DNA from: CAMBRQ01 sp945870325
Lineage (GTDB): Bacteria; Bacillota; Clostridia; Lachnospirales; Lachnospiraceae
Reading direction: 5' to 3'
DNA length: 34,357 nucleotides
NCBI RefSeq assembly: GCF_050313795.1
Contig: NZ_JBNPMC010000035.1
Location: 1 to 34,357 of the forward strand
Positions 15,698-24,565 of this stretch are shown piece after piece; positions within the stretch are counted from its first letter, which is position 1, and each line of letters opens with the position of its first letter. Both the position numbers and the translations under genes were made by a program. The notes beneath the pieces were generated by a model. That model did no database searches, was not told where the DNA came from, and saw only the letters and a list, made by a program, of their open reading frames with translations.

Positions 15698-15770
15698 CTT
15701 GTAGCCTCCTGCGAATTATTATAATTCTTATCCTAACATTTCATAGGGAAAAATACAAGGACGGATATTG

Positions 15771-15809
15771 TTGATAATTATTAATCAAAATAAATGATAA
15801 CAATTATCA
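15771..15809. promoter_or_regulatory. Two Fur-like dyads upstream of apbE
   Basis: TTGATAATTATTAATCAA (15771-15788) and TGATAACAATTATCA (15795-15809). The second fits the 7-1-7 Fur pattern TGATAAT-N-ATTATCA with one mismatch; the first has one extra base. They lie just upstream of the -35 at 15816. Confidence 0.55.
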
Positions 15810-15815
15810 AAATCA

Positions 15816-15844
15816 TTGACTAGAGAGTTGGTAAATGTTAGAAT
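15816..15844 (+). promoter_or_regulatory. Promoter of the apbE-FMN operon
   Basis: TTGACT, 17-bp spacer, TAGAAT. Transcription would start at about 15851, inside the 16-bp dyad. Confidence 0.75.
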
Positions 15845-15846
15845 GT

Positions 15847-15870
15847 CAAAGTTAGCAAAACCTAACTTTG
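15847..15870. promoter_or_regulatory. Candidate metalloregulator operator, copy 1
   Basis: CAAAGTTAG and CTAACTTTG are perfect inverted arms around a 6-base centre. The core GTTAGCAAAACCTAAC (15851-15866) matches the core at 20022-20037 in 14 of 16 positions. It covers the predicted transcription start, fitting a repressor. The TTAG/CTAA arms recall DtxR/IdeR boxes. Confidence 0.6.
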
Positions 15871-15883
15871 GAGAATGAAGGTA

Positions 15884-16978
15884 ATGAAAAAGAGATTATG
15901 GATCGCATTATGCATGATAGGATGTATTTGCATCAGCGGGTGTAAGAACCATAGTGATGATGCATCCCAGAATGAAAGTCAGATATCGGAAACTACGAGT
16001 AATCAGAAGAATAGTTCTGAAGAAAGTTCCAATGAAGCGAGCCGGGAGTTATTTGCCATGGATACCTATATGACGGTTACGGCATATGGCGGGAATGCGC
16101 AAGAAGCAGTTGACCAAGCGGCAGTTGAGATCGAGCGGCTGGATGCACTTCTGTCTACCGGGCAATCAGACAGTGAAGTTGCACAGATTAATGAAAATGG
16201 CGGCGGTAATATATCGGAGGATGTGGAATACCTGCTTACGCGGTCATTAGAATTGTATCAGGATACAAAAGGGAAATTTGACATAGCCATCTACCCGGTT
16301 ATGAAAGCATGGGGATTCACTGATGAGAACTACCGGGTGCCATCTGATGAGGAAATTGGAGAATTGTTGAAACTTACGGATGCATCCCGGATTCAATATG
16401 ATGTGGATGAACACTCTGTGGGATTCCAAATGGAAGGAATGCAGATTGATTTTGGTGGGATTGCGAAGGGCTATACATCATCCAGAGTAATGGATATTTA
16501 CCGGGAGTGTGGTATCGAAAGCGGTCTTGTCAATCTGGGCGGCAATGTGCAGGTGCTGGGAACTAAAACGGATGGCTCCCAATGGCGTATAGCGATTCAG
16601 AGCCCGGAGGATGAGAATGAATATCTGGGAGTTTTGTCGACGGAAGACCGGGCAGTGATAACGTCGGGAGGTTATGAACGATATTTTGAGCAAGATGATA
16701 CTACTTATCACCATATTATTAATCCGACGACGGGGAGACCTGCCGATAATGGGCTTGTATCCGTTACGATTGTCAGTGCGGATGGAACACTGGCAGATGG
16801 GTTGTCTACCTCACTGTTCATCATGGGTAAGGATGAAGCGATAGAGTATTGGCGAGCACATAGCAGCGAATTCGATATAATATTGATGGATACGGACGAA
16901 GTGTTGTGGGTGAGTGAAGGAATTGCTGGGAGTTTTGAATCGGATTATGAAGTGAAAATAGTAGAAAAACAAAACTGA
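15884..16978 (+). CDS. apbE: FAD:protein FMN transferase (ApbE-like lipoprotein)
   Basis: This enzyme works on the outer face of the membrane. It takes FMN from FAD and attaches it to a threonine of FMN-binding domains. The N-terminus is a lipoprotein signal with lipobox ISGC (Cys20 from this start). The catalytic domain shows MDTYMTVTAYG, IDFGGIAKGY, LVNLGGNVQVLG, TSGGYERYF and HHIINPTTGRPA, then the metal-site region DGLSTSLFIMG. The length, about 364 residues, is normal. The start is the second in-frame ATG, better spaced from GGAG than the one nine bases upstream. Its likely substrates are encoded directly downstream, with five attachment motifs in two proteins. Confidence 0.94.
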   Translation: MKKRLWIALCMIGCICISGCKNHSDDASQNESQISETTSNQKNSSEESSNEASRELFAMDTYMTVTAYGGNAQEAVDQAAVEIERLDALLSTGQSDSEVAQINENGGGNISEDVEYLLTRSLELYQDTKGKFDIAIYPVMKAWGFTDENYRVPSDEEIGELLKLTDASRIQYDVDEHSVGFQMEGMQIDFGGIAKGYTSSRVMDIYRECGIESGLVNLGGNVQVLGTKTDGSQWRIAIQSPEDENEYLGVLSTEDRAVITSGGYERYFEQDDTTYHHIINPTTGRPADNGLVSVTIVSADGTLADGLSTSLFIMGKDEAIEYWRAHSSEFDIILMDTDEVLWVSEGIAGSFESDYEVKIVEKQN

Positions 16979-17014
16979 TAGAGAAGGAAAGATCGTAGAG
17001 AAGGTGAATGAAGC

Positions 17015-18652
17015 GTGGAGAAAATAAAGAGGTTATCGGCATATGCACCGGTGCTAGCGGTAATTCTGGTAGCAGCGTGCATTATCGGTTCGCTGAGGGG
17101 ATATGCGGTGCCGGTCTATGCGGAAGAAGACGGCGACGCAGTAGTGGAAGAAATGAACACGGAAGAAGAGCCGGAAGCAGTAAAAGGTTCTTTTAATCTG
17201 GAAGATGGTGTCTATGAAGGTACGGGGACCGGGTTTGCCGGAAAGATTACGGTGGCTGTTGAAATTAAGGATAAGACGATAGTGGCGATTAATGTGCTGA
17301 GTGTCGAAGCGGATGATACTGCATTCTTCAATCGTGCCAGGGGAGTGATTGATAAGATTATCGAGTCACAGAGTCTGGATGTGGATGTAGTGTCGGGGGC
17401 GACTTATAGTTCTAAAGGTATTATTCGTGCTGTAAAGAATGCGTTGACAGGTGAGACGGATAGCGGAGAGATTGCGGCGGCAGGAGCGACTTCGTCGGCA
17501 GCGGGATCTAAGACGGTCAGTGCGGCAGAAGATCCAAAAGCGTATAAGGATGGAACTTATTATGGTACAGGGACCGGATTTGCCGGACCTCTGACGGTGA
17601 AAGTCGTTGTAAATGGAGGAAAGATTGCATCTATAGATATTACGAATACAACGGATGGAAGCACATTCATCAGTAAAGCATCCTCGTTGATCTCGAATAT
17701 TATTTCCACACAAAGTACGAATGTAGATACGGTGTCGGGTGCAACTTATAGTTCGGTGGGAATCATTGAGGCTGTTCGGGATGCATTAAAGCAAGCAGCA
17801 ATAACGGATTCGGATGCCAATGTTTCTTCAGGAAATAATGGAGGACAAGATCAGAATCCGTCCCAGCCAGGAAGTTCTGGAAGCGTTGTGACTGGAACGA
17901 TACCATATAATGAGGGAATCTACTATGGTACTGCGGAAGGATATCTGGGAGATATCACTGTTGCAGTTGTAATTCAGGATCATACGATAAAAGCGATTTT
18001 GATTACGAAGACGGAGGATGACGAGGCATTCTTAAGCCGGGCGAAAGCGGTTGCAGAGAATGTGGTTGCAAGACAGGATACGAACGTAGATCTGGTATCT
18101 GGGGCGACCTACAGTTCCAGAGGAATCCTGGATGCGATTAAGCAGGCGTTACAGGAGGCTGAGAATGTAACGAATGGTATCACGCCTGGCGATAAGCCTG
18201 GAAGCGATCCGGAGGGAGATGATCCTGACGAGAATCAGCCGGGGAATAAACCGGGAGATAATCCGGAAGGAGATGACTCGGGAGAGAATCATCCTGGGGA
18301 GGATACACCGGATGTAGAAGAAGGAATTGTGTATATCAATGGAGATTATACAGCGGTTGTACTATGTGAGCCGGATGAATATGGAGACTTTGAAGCGTAT
18401 AATCTGGCGCTTAAGATTACTGTTAGGAGTGACCGGATCGTGGAAGTGGCAGATATCACTGGAGATGGTGATTCAGGTAATGAGAGATATATCAACCTTG
18501 CGATAAAAGGAAGAAGCGGCAAGCCTGGTGTTGTAACGCAGATTCTGGAAAAAAATTCTCTGGATGATATAGATGTGGTAAGCGGAGCAACCTGTACTTC
18601 TGATGCGATGATAGAGGCTTGCAGACAGGCGCTTGAGAATGCAAAAAGGTAG
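17015..18652 (+). CDS. Secreted or membrane-tethered protein with four FMN-binding domains
   Basis: An N-terminal hydrophobic segment (about 10-30) exports or anchors the protein. Four FMN-binding domains follow, each ending in the ApbE attachment motif with its threonine: SGAT at 127-130, 241-244, 362-365 and 523-526. The first three have the strand GTGTGFAG / GTAEGYLG before the motif; the fourth is more diverged (SGATCTS). Linkers are Gly/Ser/Pro-rich, with repeated PGDKPGSDPEGDD-type sequence at about 390-435. The start is GTG, with GAGAAGG upstream. Such proteins act as chains of covalently bound flavins carrying electrons outside the membrane. It sits between apbE and a single-FMN protein in one operon. 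Confidence 0.92.
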   Translation: MEKIKRLSAYAPVLAVILVAACIIGSLRGYAVPVYAEEDGDAVVEEMNTEEEPEAVKGSFNLEDGVYEGTGTGFAGKITVAVEIKDKTIVAINVLSVEADDTAFFNRARGVIDKIIESQSLDVDVVSGATYSSKGIIRAVKNALTGETDSGEIAAAGATSSAAGSKTVSAAEDPKAYKDGTYYGTGTGFAGPLTVKVVVNGGKIASIDITNTTDGSTFISKASSLISNIISTQSTNVDTVSGATYSSVGIIEAVRDALKQAAITDSDANVSSGNNGGQDQNPSQPGSSGSVVTGTIPYNEGIYYGTAEGYLGDITVAVVIQDHTIKAILITKTEDDEAFLSRAKAVAENVVARQDTNVDLVSGATYSSRGILDAIKQALQEAENVTNGITPGDKPGSDPEGDDPDENQPGNKPGDNPEGDDSGENHPGEDTPDVEEGIVYINGDYTAVVLCEPDEYGDFEAYNLALKITVRSDRIVEVADITGDGDSGNERYINLAIKGRSGKPGVVTQILEKNSLDDIDVVSGATCTSDAMIEACRQALENAKR

Positions 18653-18661
18653 GCAGAATTT

Positions 18662-19108
18662 ATGAAGACATTTTGGGTAAGATGTGTAAGTTGTGTGGCA
18701 ATCGCTGCACTCTTGGGAGGATATAATCTGGTAATCGAAGCCAGAGAGAAAGAGGACCAGGTTGCCAGGCTGAGCGCAGAACTGGCAATAATGAAGGGTG
18801 ATGCAGCGGATGCCGGTGAAGGTGATGCGGACAGCGTAGAGTATCAGGATGGCGCTTATACAGGTGAGGCAGATGGGTTCGGAGGTCCGATATCTGTCAA
18901 GGTTACGATTGACGGAGGCAAGATTGGACAGATACAGATTCTATCTGCCGACAACGAAGATGGAGCATATCTGTCTATGGCGCAGGATATCATCCCAGCG
19001 ATCATTGATGCACAGAGCACAGAGGTAGATACCATAAGTGGAGCGACATTCAGTTCCACGGGAATAAAAAATGCAGCAGCCCAGGCATTAGAGGAGGCTG
19101 CTAAGTAG
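18662..19108 (+). CDS. Membrane-anchored single FMN-binding domain protein
   Basis: The 148-residue protein has an N-terminal membrane segment (about 8-24), a short helical linker and one FMN-binding domain (about 60-148) with the attachment motif SGATFSS (Thr129). It starts 9 bp after the four-domain protein and ends 1 bp before the 4Fe-4S gene. The order suggests that it links the membrane iron-sulfur protein to the longer flavin chain. It resembles the flavin subunits of Rnf/Nqr and of NosR-like systems only in this domain. Confidence 0.9.
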   Translation: MKTFWVRCVSCVAIAALLGGYNLVIEAREKEDQVARLSAELAIMKGDAADAGEGDADSVEYQDGAYTGEADGFGGPISVKVTIDGGKIGQIQILSADNEDGAYLSMAQDIIPAIIDAQSTEVDTISGATFSSTGIKNAAAQALEEAAK

Positions 19109-19109
19109 G

Positions 19110-19982
19110 ATGAAGAAGATGGATATACATAACCTTACAGCAAAAGACAAGAAAAAGATACATACATGGGTAAGAGCAGTGATTCAGTTATTGTATTTCC
19201 TGTTTCTGCCTTCTGCCTACACGGCAGCATTCGCAGGAGTGAAATATATATTCACACAGATTGGAGAGGGCGAGAGAGTAGAACTTACGTCCTTCGTAGC
19301 AGTGCTACTTGTACTGTGTCTGTACACGATTGTATTCGGGCGGTTCTTCTGTGGATTCGCCTGCGCATTCGGAAGTCTTGGAGATGGTGTGTATGCACTG
19401 TATGTATGGATCTGTAAAAGGATGAAGAAGAAACCAGTCAAATTGAATGGGAAATTAACCGCTAAACTGGCAATGGTGAAATATGCAGTACTGGCGCTGA
19501 TTGTTCTTCTGTGTTATGAAGGTATCTACGCAAAAGCGCAGGGAACAAGCCCATGGGATGTATTTTCCATGATACATGCCGGAAACTTTAAACTGGGTGG
19601 ATATATTCCGGGGCTTATCATTCTATTACTGATTCTGGTGGGAATGTGCATACAGGAACGATTCTTTTGTAGATTCCTGTGTCCGATGGGAGCGGTATTC
19701 ACGCTTCTCCCGGTGCTGCCATTCTTTTCGCTTCACAGAGACCGCGAGCAGTGTATCAAAGGATGCAGCGCATGTACGAAAAGATGTCCTGCAGATGTGG
19801 AACTGCCGGAGGCAGGTGAGGTTACTGTAAGCGGTGATTGTTTTCAGTGTCAGAAGTGTGTAGATACATGCCCGAAAGGGAATATACATTGCGGAATCCA
19901 TGCTTTACGGGGAAATGAAGTTGTATTCACGGTGATTAAGGCCGTGATACTCCTGGGATTGTACCTATGGCTTGGAATTTGA
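19110..19982 (+). CDS. Membrane 4Fe-4S electron-transfer protein (NapH/NosR-like)
   Basis: The 290-residue protein has about five membrane helices, with CGFACAFGSLGD (81-92) and CRFLCPMGA (187-195) at helix ends, as in NapH/YccM/NosR-type proteins. Two ferredoxin-like clusters follow: Cys215, 219, 222, 226 (first spacing CX3C, unusual) and Cys244, 247, 250, 254 (CFQCQKCVDTCPKG). A final hydrophobic helix closes the protein. It would pass electrons from the inside or the quinone/ferredoxin pool across the membrane to the FMN proteins. It is the last gene of the apbE operon; an alternative ATG lies nine bases downstream. Confidence 0.88.
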   Translation: MKKMDIHNLTAKDKKKIHTWVRAVIQLLYFLFLPSAYTAAFAGVKYIFTQIGEGERVELTSFVAVLLVLCLYTIVFGRFFCGFACAFGSLGDGVYALYVWICKRMKKKPVKLNGKLTAKLAMVKYAVLALIVLLCYEGIYAKAQGTSPWDVFSMIHAGNFKLGGYIPGLIILLLILVGMCIQERFFCRFLCPMGAVFTLLPVLPFFSLHRDREQCIKGCSACTKRCPADVELPEAGEVTVSGDCFQCQKCVDTCPKGNIHCGIHALRGNEVVFTVIKAVILLGLYLWLGI

Positions 19983-19986
19983 TAAG

Positions 19987-20004
19987 AGTACGCTTATGCG
20001 TACT
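19987..20004 (+). terminator. Hairpin after the 4Fe-4S gene
   Basis: AGTACGC / GCGTACT with loop TTAT, followed by a moderately T-rich stretch. It is nested inside a wider TTGATAAGA / TCTTATCAA inverted repeat (19979-19987 with 20050-20058). Confidence 0.55.
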
Positions 20005-20021
20005 TTAATTTAAGATTAATG

Positions 20022-20037
20022 GTTAGCATACGCTAAC
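20022..20037. promoter_or_regulatory. Candidate metalloregulator operator, copy 2
   Basis: GTTAGCATACGCTAAC is a near-perfect dyad with 14 of 16 bases equal to copy 1 at 15851-15866. It lies 37 bp before the start codon of the Tp47-like gene. I could not fix a promoter here with confidence. Confidence 0.6.
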
Positions 20038-20073
20038 TTATTAATAAAATCTTATCAATAAAAGGAGGATAAT

Positions 20074-22536
20074 ATGAAGAGGAAAGAGTTACAAGCAAAG
20101 ATTCTGGCTGGTGTTATGACTGTATCAATGGCTGCGAGTCTTTGTCCAAGTGTGGCAATGGCTGCGACAGGGTCTGAAGTGGCAGCAGATAACACCTATA
20201 GCGGCAAGGTAACGGTTGAATCAGATGATCCGCTCTCACAAAATGAATGGGGCTGGGATAATTATGAAGCAACGGTTTCTTTTGATGTTGTGGATGGAAA
20301 GTTTCGTAATATTACTGTGACCGGAGGAGCGGGATATACTGCTGACAGTAGATCATACTTAAATCAGGCAGTTAGTCTGATGAACACAGCGTTATCAGGT
20401 CAGGCAGCGTCAGAGGAGACGTTGAATTCCTATAATCCAGATGCGGTAAGCCGTGCAACCTGCACGAGGAAAGCGGTAAAAGAAGCCATGTTGAGTTTGA
20501 TTAAGGAGGCTCCGACCGCTTCGACAACTACGCCGGTTGACTTTTCTGCTTTGAATGAGGCAATTCAGGCGGCAGAGGCACTGGATGGAAGTAAATATAC
20601 CCCAGAGTCCTGGGGTGAAGTGGAGTCCAAACTGGAAGCAGCGAAGTCTGCTCTATCAGCAGAAGACCAGGCTGCTGTGACAGCGGCAGCAGAGGCACTG
20701 AATGCAGCGATTGCAGCACTTGTAGAGGCGGAGGAAGGAGCAACCTATGTTCTGATGAACATTCCTTATGCTGATTTCTATGCGGCAGAAGTGAATAACT
20801 CTGAGCCTGTGGATGCATTTTCATCTGCAACATTGAACAAGTCAAGAACTAACACAGGAGTCATGGCAAAAGGGTCTTATCATGTAAATGCAGACGGAAG
20901 TGATATTACAGGTATCACTTATCCTGTTAAGGTAAAGAATAGTGATCTTGACAAATTAGATAGCAAATTGATAGTTACAGATGAAGATTCTGTGACAATT
21001 AAAGTGACAAACAGAGGTCAGACAAGTACGAATACTTATACAGGTTCTGGCGCACTGTTCGAGAACGAAAGTTATTCTTACTACATATTAAATGAGAATG
21101 ATACACCATCTTATTATAAGGAACTCATTGTAGATGAGAACGGTAAACTTAGTTTTGGTAAAGCACAGGGAACGATAACGGCTGTGTCAGGTGTGAAAGA
21201 AAGATTTACAACAGATACATCTTATGGCGATTATCAGTTGGATCTGGATGGCGTAGGTATTGATACGAATAGTGATACAGTATATGGAGTTGTTATCAGT
21301 ACGACGGATGGATCAGGATATGGACTCCGTCATCTTGAGAATATTTGGAAGGGTATTGAACTTGCATGGTGTACAGGGTATACAACAGCGGTACATGGCT
21401 GCCCGACCGCATCAGATCATTATAAGACTATGATGGGAAAGACCATAGATAAAGTAACATACTATACATCGAAAGGAATCTTAGATGTTGATTTGGAGGA
21501 TATCTATGTGCCGGTGAAATTTGGCGGAGAAGTACAGGTTGAGAAGGCAGCGGTAACAGCAGGCGAGACAAGTATTACCATGTCAGAATTGCCGAAAGAA
21601 TATGTACCGGTATATAGTGTAAAAGATTCAGAAGGAAATGATCTGGACGTAAAAGTAAATGGCAATGTCCTGACATTCGCTAATGCTTCAAATGGACTGT
21701 ATACATTGACAGTAAGCGATAAAGGTAAAGTATATGCGGATCTGATTACTACATTCGAGTTGTATACAGAAGATATTCCGGCAGTATACAATGCTGATAT
21801 CAAGGCACCGGCTTTGGTAGTGGCAGACGGGGCAGAAGCAGTTGACTTTGAACAGTATATTAAGAATGTTACGACGGTTACGGTTAACGATAAGGCATAT
21901 GCGGCAAGCGGAAGAGGTTCTATAGCAATCATTAATAAGGATGAGAAGAAGGGCACTCTTGGAACGATCGATACATCTGTGAAATCCGGCGATTCACCTA
22001 TCTTCGAAGAAGGTGCAAGATATACAATTGCAGTAGCATCTACTGGCTATGCAGATCTGACATTCGTATATTCTACGGTTGATACTTCTGTATTAGACAG
22101 CGTGATCGATAAAGCAGAAGGTCTGAACCAGAGTGATTATAAAGAAGGCTGGGATGCACTTCGGGCAGCACTTGCAGTGGCAAAAGAAGCACAGGCAAAT
22201 GGTACGAAAGAAGATGTAGAAAAAGCGGCAGCAGATCTTGAAACAGCAATTGCGGGACTGGTGAAAGTTGATGTTAACGGTGGTGATAACAACAATGGTG
22301 AAAATGATACGAATAACACTACGAATAATACGAAGAATAACGCTACGAATAATACAACCAACAATATAACCAACAATACAACCACCAATAAGACAACTAA
22401 GAAAGACAAGTCATCTGGTGCAGCAAAGACAGGTGATCCGGCAGGTATCTTTGGATTGCTTGGACTTGCAGCAGCATCCGCAGGAGTTGGCGGATTTACC
22501 CTGAGGTATAAGAGAAAAAGAAGAGATGAAGAATAG
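20074..22536 (+). CDS. Wall-anchored surface protein with degenerate FMN-binding, FIVAR and Tp47-like domains
   Basis: The 820-residue protein has a signal peptide (about 1-31, AMA-A). Residues 40-145 resemble an FMN-binding domain, but the attachment motif reads SRAT (126-129) in place of SGAT. FIVAR modules lie at about 157-217 and 672-732. The core (about 223-590) resembles the Treponema Tp47 lipoprotein family, with the conspicuous segment GYGLRHLENIWKGIELAW at 415-432, followed by HGC and HYKTMMGKTI. An Asn/Thr-rich stalk (about 736-775) leads to KTGDPA, a hydrophobic helix and a KRKRR tail, i.e. a sortase-type anchor. It is preceded by operator copy 2 and AAAGGAGG. I infer a role in binding an iron compound or heme at the cell surface; the Tp47 assignment is from pattern memory. 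Confidence 0.75.
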   Translation: MKRKELQAKILAGVMTVSMAASLCPSVAMAATGSEVAADNTYSGKVTVESDDPLSQNEWGWDNYEATVSFDVVDGKFRNITVTGGAGYTADSRSYLNQAVSLMNTALSGQAASEETLNSYNPDAVSRATCTRKAVKEAMLSLIKEAPTASTTTPVDFSALNEAIQAAEALDGSKYTPESWGEVESKLEAAKSALSAEDQAAVTAAAEALNAAIAALVEAEEGATYVLMNIPYADFYAAEVNNSEPVDAFSSATLNKSRTNTGVMAKGSYHVNADGSDITGITYPVKVKNSDLDKLDSKLIVTDEDSVTIKVTNRGQTSTNTYTGSGALFENESYSYYILNENDTPSYYKELIVDENGKLSFGKAQGTITAVSGVKERFTTDTSYGDYQLDLDGVGIDTNSDTVYGVVISTTDGSGYGLRHLENIWKGIELAWCTGYTTAVHGCPTASDHYKTMMGKTIDKVTYYTSKGILDVDLEDIYVPVKFGGEVQVEKAAVTAGETSITMSELPKEYVPVYSVKDSEGNDLDVKVNGNVLTFANASNGLYTLTVSDKGKVYADLITTFELYTEDIPAVYNADIKAPALVVADGAEAVDFEQYIKNVTTVTVNDKAYAASGRGSIAIINKDEKKGTLGTIDTSVKSGDSPIFEEGARYTIAVASTGYADLTFVYSTVDTSVLDSVIDKAEGLNQSDYKEGWDALRAALAVAKEAQANGTKEDVEKAAADLETAIAGLVKVDVNGGDNNNGENDTNNTTNNTKNNATNNTTNNITNNTTTNKTTKKDKSSGAAKTGDPAGIFGLLGLAAASAGVGGFTLRYKRKRRDEE

Positions 22537-22563
22537 AACAACTGGCTAGTCAGTGTGTTCGAA

Positions 22564-22597
22564 GAAGTGGGTATCTTGAAAGAGGTACCCGCTTTTC
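22564..22597 (+). terminator. Terminator of the Tp47-like gene
   Basis: AAGTGGGTA pairs with TACCCGCTT, followed by TTTTC. Confidence 0.8.
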
Positions 22598-22627
22598 TTA
22601 TACAGGAATTCATCTTCATTCAGAATA

Positions 22628-22656
22628 TTGTAATCCGTATGTCGGTTTGATACAAT
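22628..22656 (+). promoter_or_regulatory. Promoter of the PfkB-family kinase
   Basis: TTGTAA, 17-bp spacer, TACAAT, about 75 bp before the start codon. Confidence 0.6.
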
Positions 22657-22731
22657 AAAGGAAATGAATACTACGCAGGCTTATATAGCCGCAGATAGAA
22701 GAGAATGACCGGTATGTAGGAGGTAACAGGG

Positions 22732-23670
22732 ATGACAGATATATTGGTAATGGGTGAGATGCTTGTCGAGATTATGCGTGACCGCGAGAATGTACAGTTG
22801 TATGAAGAGGGAATGTTTAGAGGTCCTTATCCAAGCGGCGCACCGGCAATCTGCATTGATACGGCAGCGCGTCTTGGCTGTAAGACAGCGATCATAGGCG
22901 GAGTCGGGAAGGATGATTTTGGCAAATGTCTGTTGGAGCGTCTTAAAAAGGATGGAGTCGAGGTAAGCCATGTGATAGAAAGTGAAGAGCGTTCAACCGG
23001 ATGTGCATTCGTTACATATTTTGACGATGGTTCCCGGAAATTTATCTTCCATATGGGGAATACTCCGGCGGTGGAAGCCAGGGCTCCTGAACCGGGAGAA
23101 TTTGAAACAGTAAAATATATGCATATCATGGGGTGCTCTCTGATGGCGAATAGGGATTTTGCGCAGGAGATATTAAAGACGATGTGTCTGCTTTCTGGAG
23201 ATGGCACGAAGATATCTTTTGATCCTAATATCAGAAAAGAATTATTTACGGACGATTCGATCCATGCAGTAATCCGCGAGGTGATGGACAATACCAGCAT
23301 TTTTCTCCCGGGTGTGGAGGAATTGCTTCTGATTACAGGAGAAGCATCTGTGGAAGCTGCTGTAAAGAAGTGTTTTGAAAATCCTGTACTTGAGATTCTT
23401 GTGTTAAAGAATGGTTCAAGGGGAAGCAGAATCTATACAAGGGATGAAGTGAAGGAAGTTGGCGTCTATAAGGTGGAACAGTTAGATGCTACCGGAGCCG
23501 GTGATTGTTTTGACGGGGCATTTCTGGCGGGGCTTGTACAGGGAAAAAGTATCGAAGAAGCGGCACGGATGGGAGCGGCAGCCGGAGCATTGAATGCGGC
23601 CGCATTTGGACCGATGGAAGGAAAGATCAGTCCGGAGACTGTCAGGCAGATGATGGAAGCAGGAATGTAA
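22732..23670 (+). CDS. PfkB-family carbohydrate kinase
   Basis: This 312-residue cytosolic kinase has the ribokinase fold. It shows an N-terminal glycine motif region (SGAPAICIDTAARLG, then IIGGVGKDDFG) and the C-terminal signature LDATGAGDCFDGAF, with the catalytic base Asp258 and the anion-hole GAG. The family phosphorylates sugars such as fructose, ribose, tagatose-6-phosphate or 2-keto-3-deoxygluconate; the substrate is not evident. A strong AGGAGG site precedes the ATG. It has its own promoter and lies between the redox operon and the ABC importer without an obvious functional link. Confidence 0.92.
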   Translation: MTDILVMGEMLVEIMRDRENVQLYEEGMFRGPYPSGAPAICIDTAARLGCKTAIIGGVGKDDFGKCLLERLKKDGVEVSHVIESEERSTGCAFVTYFDDGSRKFIFHMGNTPAVEARAPEPGEFETVKYMHIMGCSLMANRDFAQEILKTMCLLSGDGTKISFDPNIRKELFTDDSIHAVIREVMDNTSIFLPGVEELLLITGEASVEAAVKKCFENPVLEILVLKNGSRGSRIYTRDEVKEVGVYKVEQLDATGAGDCFDGAFLAGLVQGKSIEEAARMGAAAGALNAAAFGPMEGKISPETVRQMMEAGM

Positions 23671-23673
23671 TGA

Positions 23674-23702
23674 TTGAATGCGGCTATCATTAAGGTTATA
23701 AT
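23674..23702 (+). promoter_or_regulatory. Promoter of the S51 peptidase / ABC importer operon
   Basis: TTGAAT, 17-bp spacer, TATAAT, starting 3 bp after the kinase stop. The leader (about 23710-23802) contains nested hairpins: ATACAT/ATGTAT enclosing CGGGC-TTC-GCCCG. Neither metalloregulator dyad is seen here. Confidence 0.65.
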
Positions 23703-23802
23703 AATTGAAAGTATACTCATTCGAGCATCCCGTAATACATGCCTTCGGCTGGCGGGCTTCGCCCGATAATGTATAATTATAAAAGAAAGAGAAGGAATAT
23801 AT

Positions 23803-24543
23803 ATGATATTATTTTTAACCAGCAGCCCGTGCAGCAACGATGTGCCAGAAGGGCTGGACATACCGTGTATTTTGAATGAGGCGAATGAATTCGTTGCAGA
23901 ACTTTCGAGGAGTTGGAAACCGGATTCCCAGTGTCTGATTATCAGTTCTGATCCGGAGAATTTTGAGATGAATGATGAGATGATGGAGACATTCTATCAT
24001 GCATTCTCCTATCATGGACTTACGATATCGGATATGGCTGTCTGTGATGAGCGAAATGCTTCAGATATCGCTGACCTCATTGCCATGAGCGATGCAATTA
24101 TCCTGGCGGGTGGTCATGTGCCTACACAGAATGCTTTTTTTGAGTGGCTTGGCTTGAAAGAACTGATTCAGGATTATGAGGGAATCGTGATGGGAATCAG
24201 TGCCGGAACGATGAACTGTGCCGATACAGTTTACGCGCAGCCCGAACTTGATGGTGAATCCATAGATCCGGACTACCAGAGATGGATTCCGGGGCTTGGT
24301 CTTACGGATGTGATGATTCTGCCCCATTATCAGGAAGTAAGAGAGAATATACTGGATGGAAAAAGGCTATATGAAGATATTACTTATCCTGACAGTATGG
24401 GAAACAGATTCTATGTGCTGGTAGATGGCAGTTATGTGTTAGTGCAAGATGGAAGATGTGAACTTCGCGGTGAAGGTTATCTGATTGAGGATGGATGTAT
24501 TGTGCAGATCTGTGAAGAAGGGGAGTTTGTGGAACTGAAGTAA
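23803..24543 (+). CDS. Peptidase E-like (family S51) hydrolase
   Basis: The 246-residue protein has the type-1 glutamine-amidotransferase-like fold of S51 peptidases. The nucleophile elbow is GISAGTMN (Ser133), with the oxyanion region AIILAGGHVPTQN before it and a downstream ILPHYQ histidine. Relatives hydrolyse Asp-X dipeptides or process cyanophycin-type products; here the substrate is unknown. It is the first gene of a unit with the iron-type ABC importer, whose binding-protein gene begins 22 bp later. Its role in that unit is unclear; it could act on a peptide-containing ligand. Confidence 0.85.
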   Translation: MILFLTSSPCSNDVPEGLDIPCILNEANEFVAELSRSWKPDSQCLIISSDPENFEMNDEMMETFYHAFSYHGLTISDMAVCDERNASDIADLIAMSDAIILAGGHVPTQNAFFEWLGLKELIQDYEGIVMGISAGTMNCADTVYAQPELDGESIDPDYQRWIPGLGLTDVMILPHYQEVRENILDGKRLYEDITYPDSMGNRFYVLVDGSYVLVQDGRCELRGEGYLIEDGCIVQICEEGEFVELK

Positions 24544-24565
24544 GAATCAGGAATGAGAAATTATT

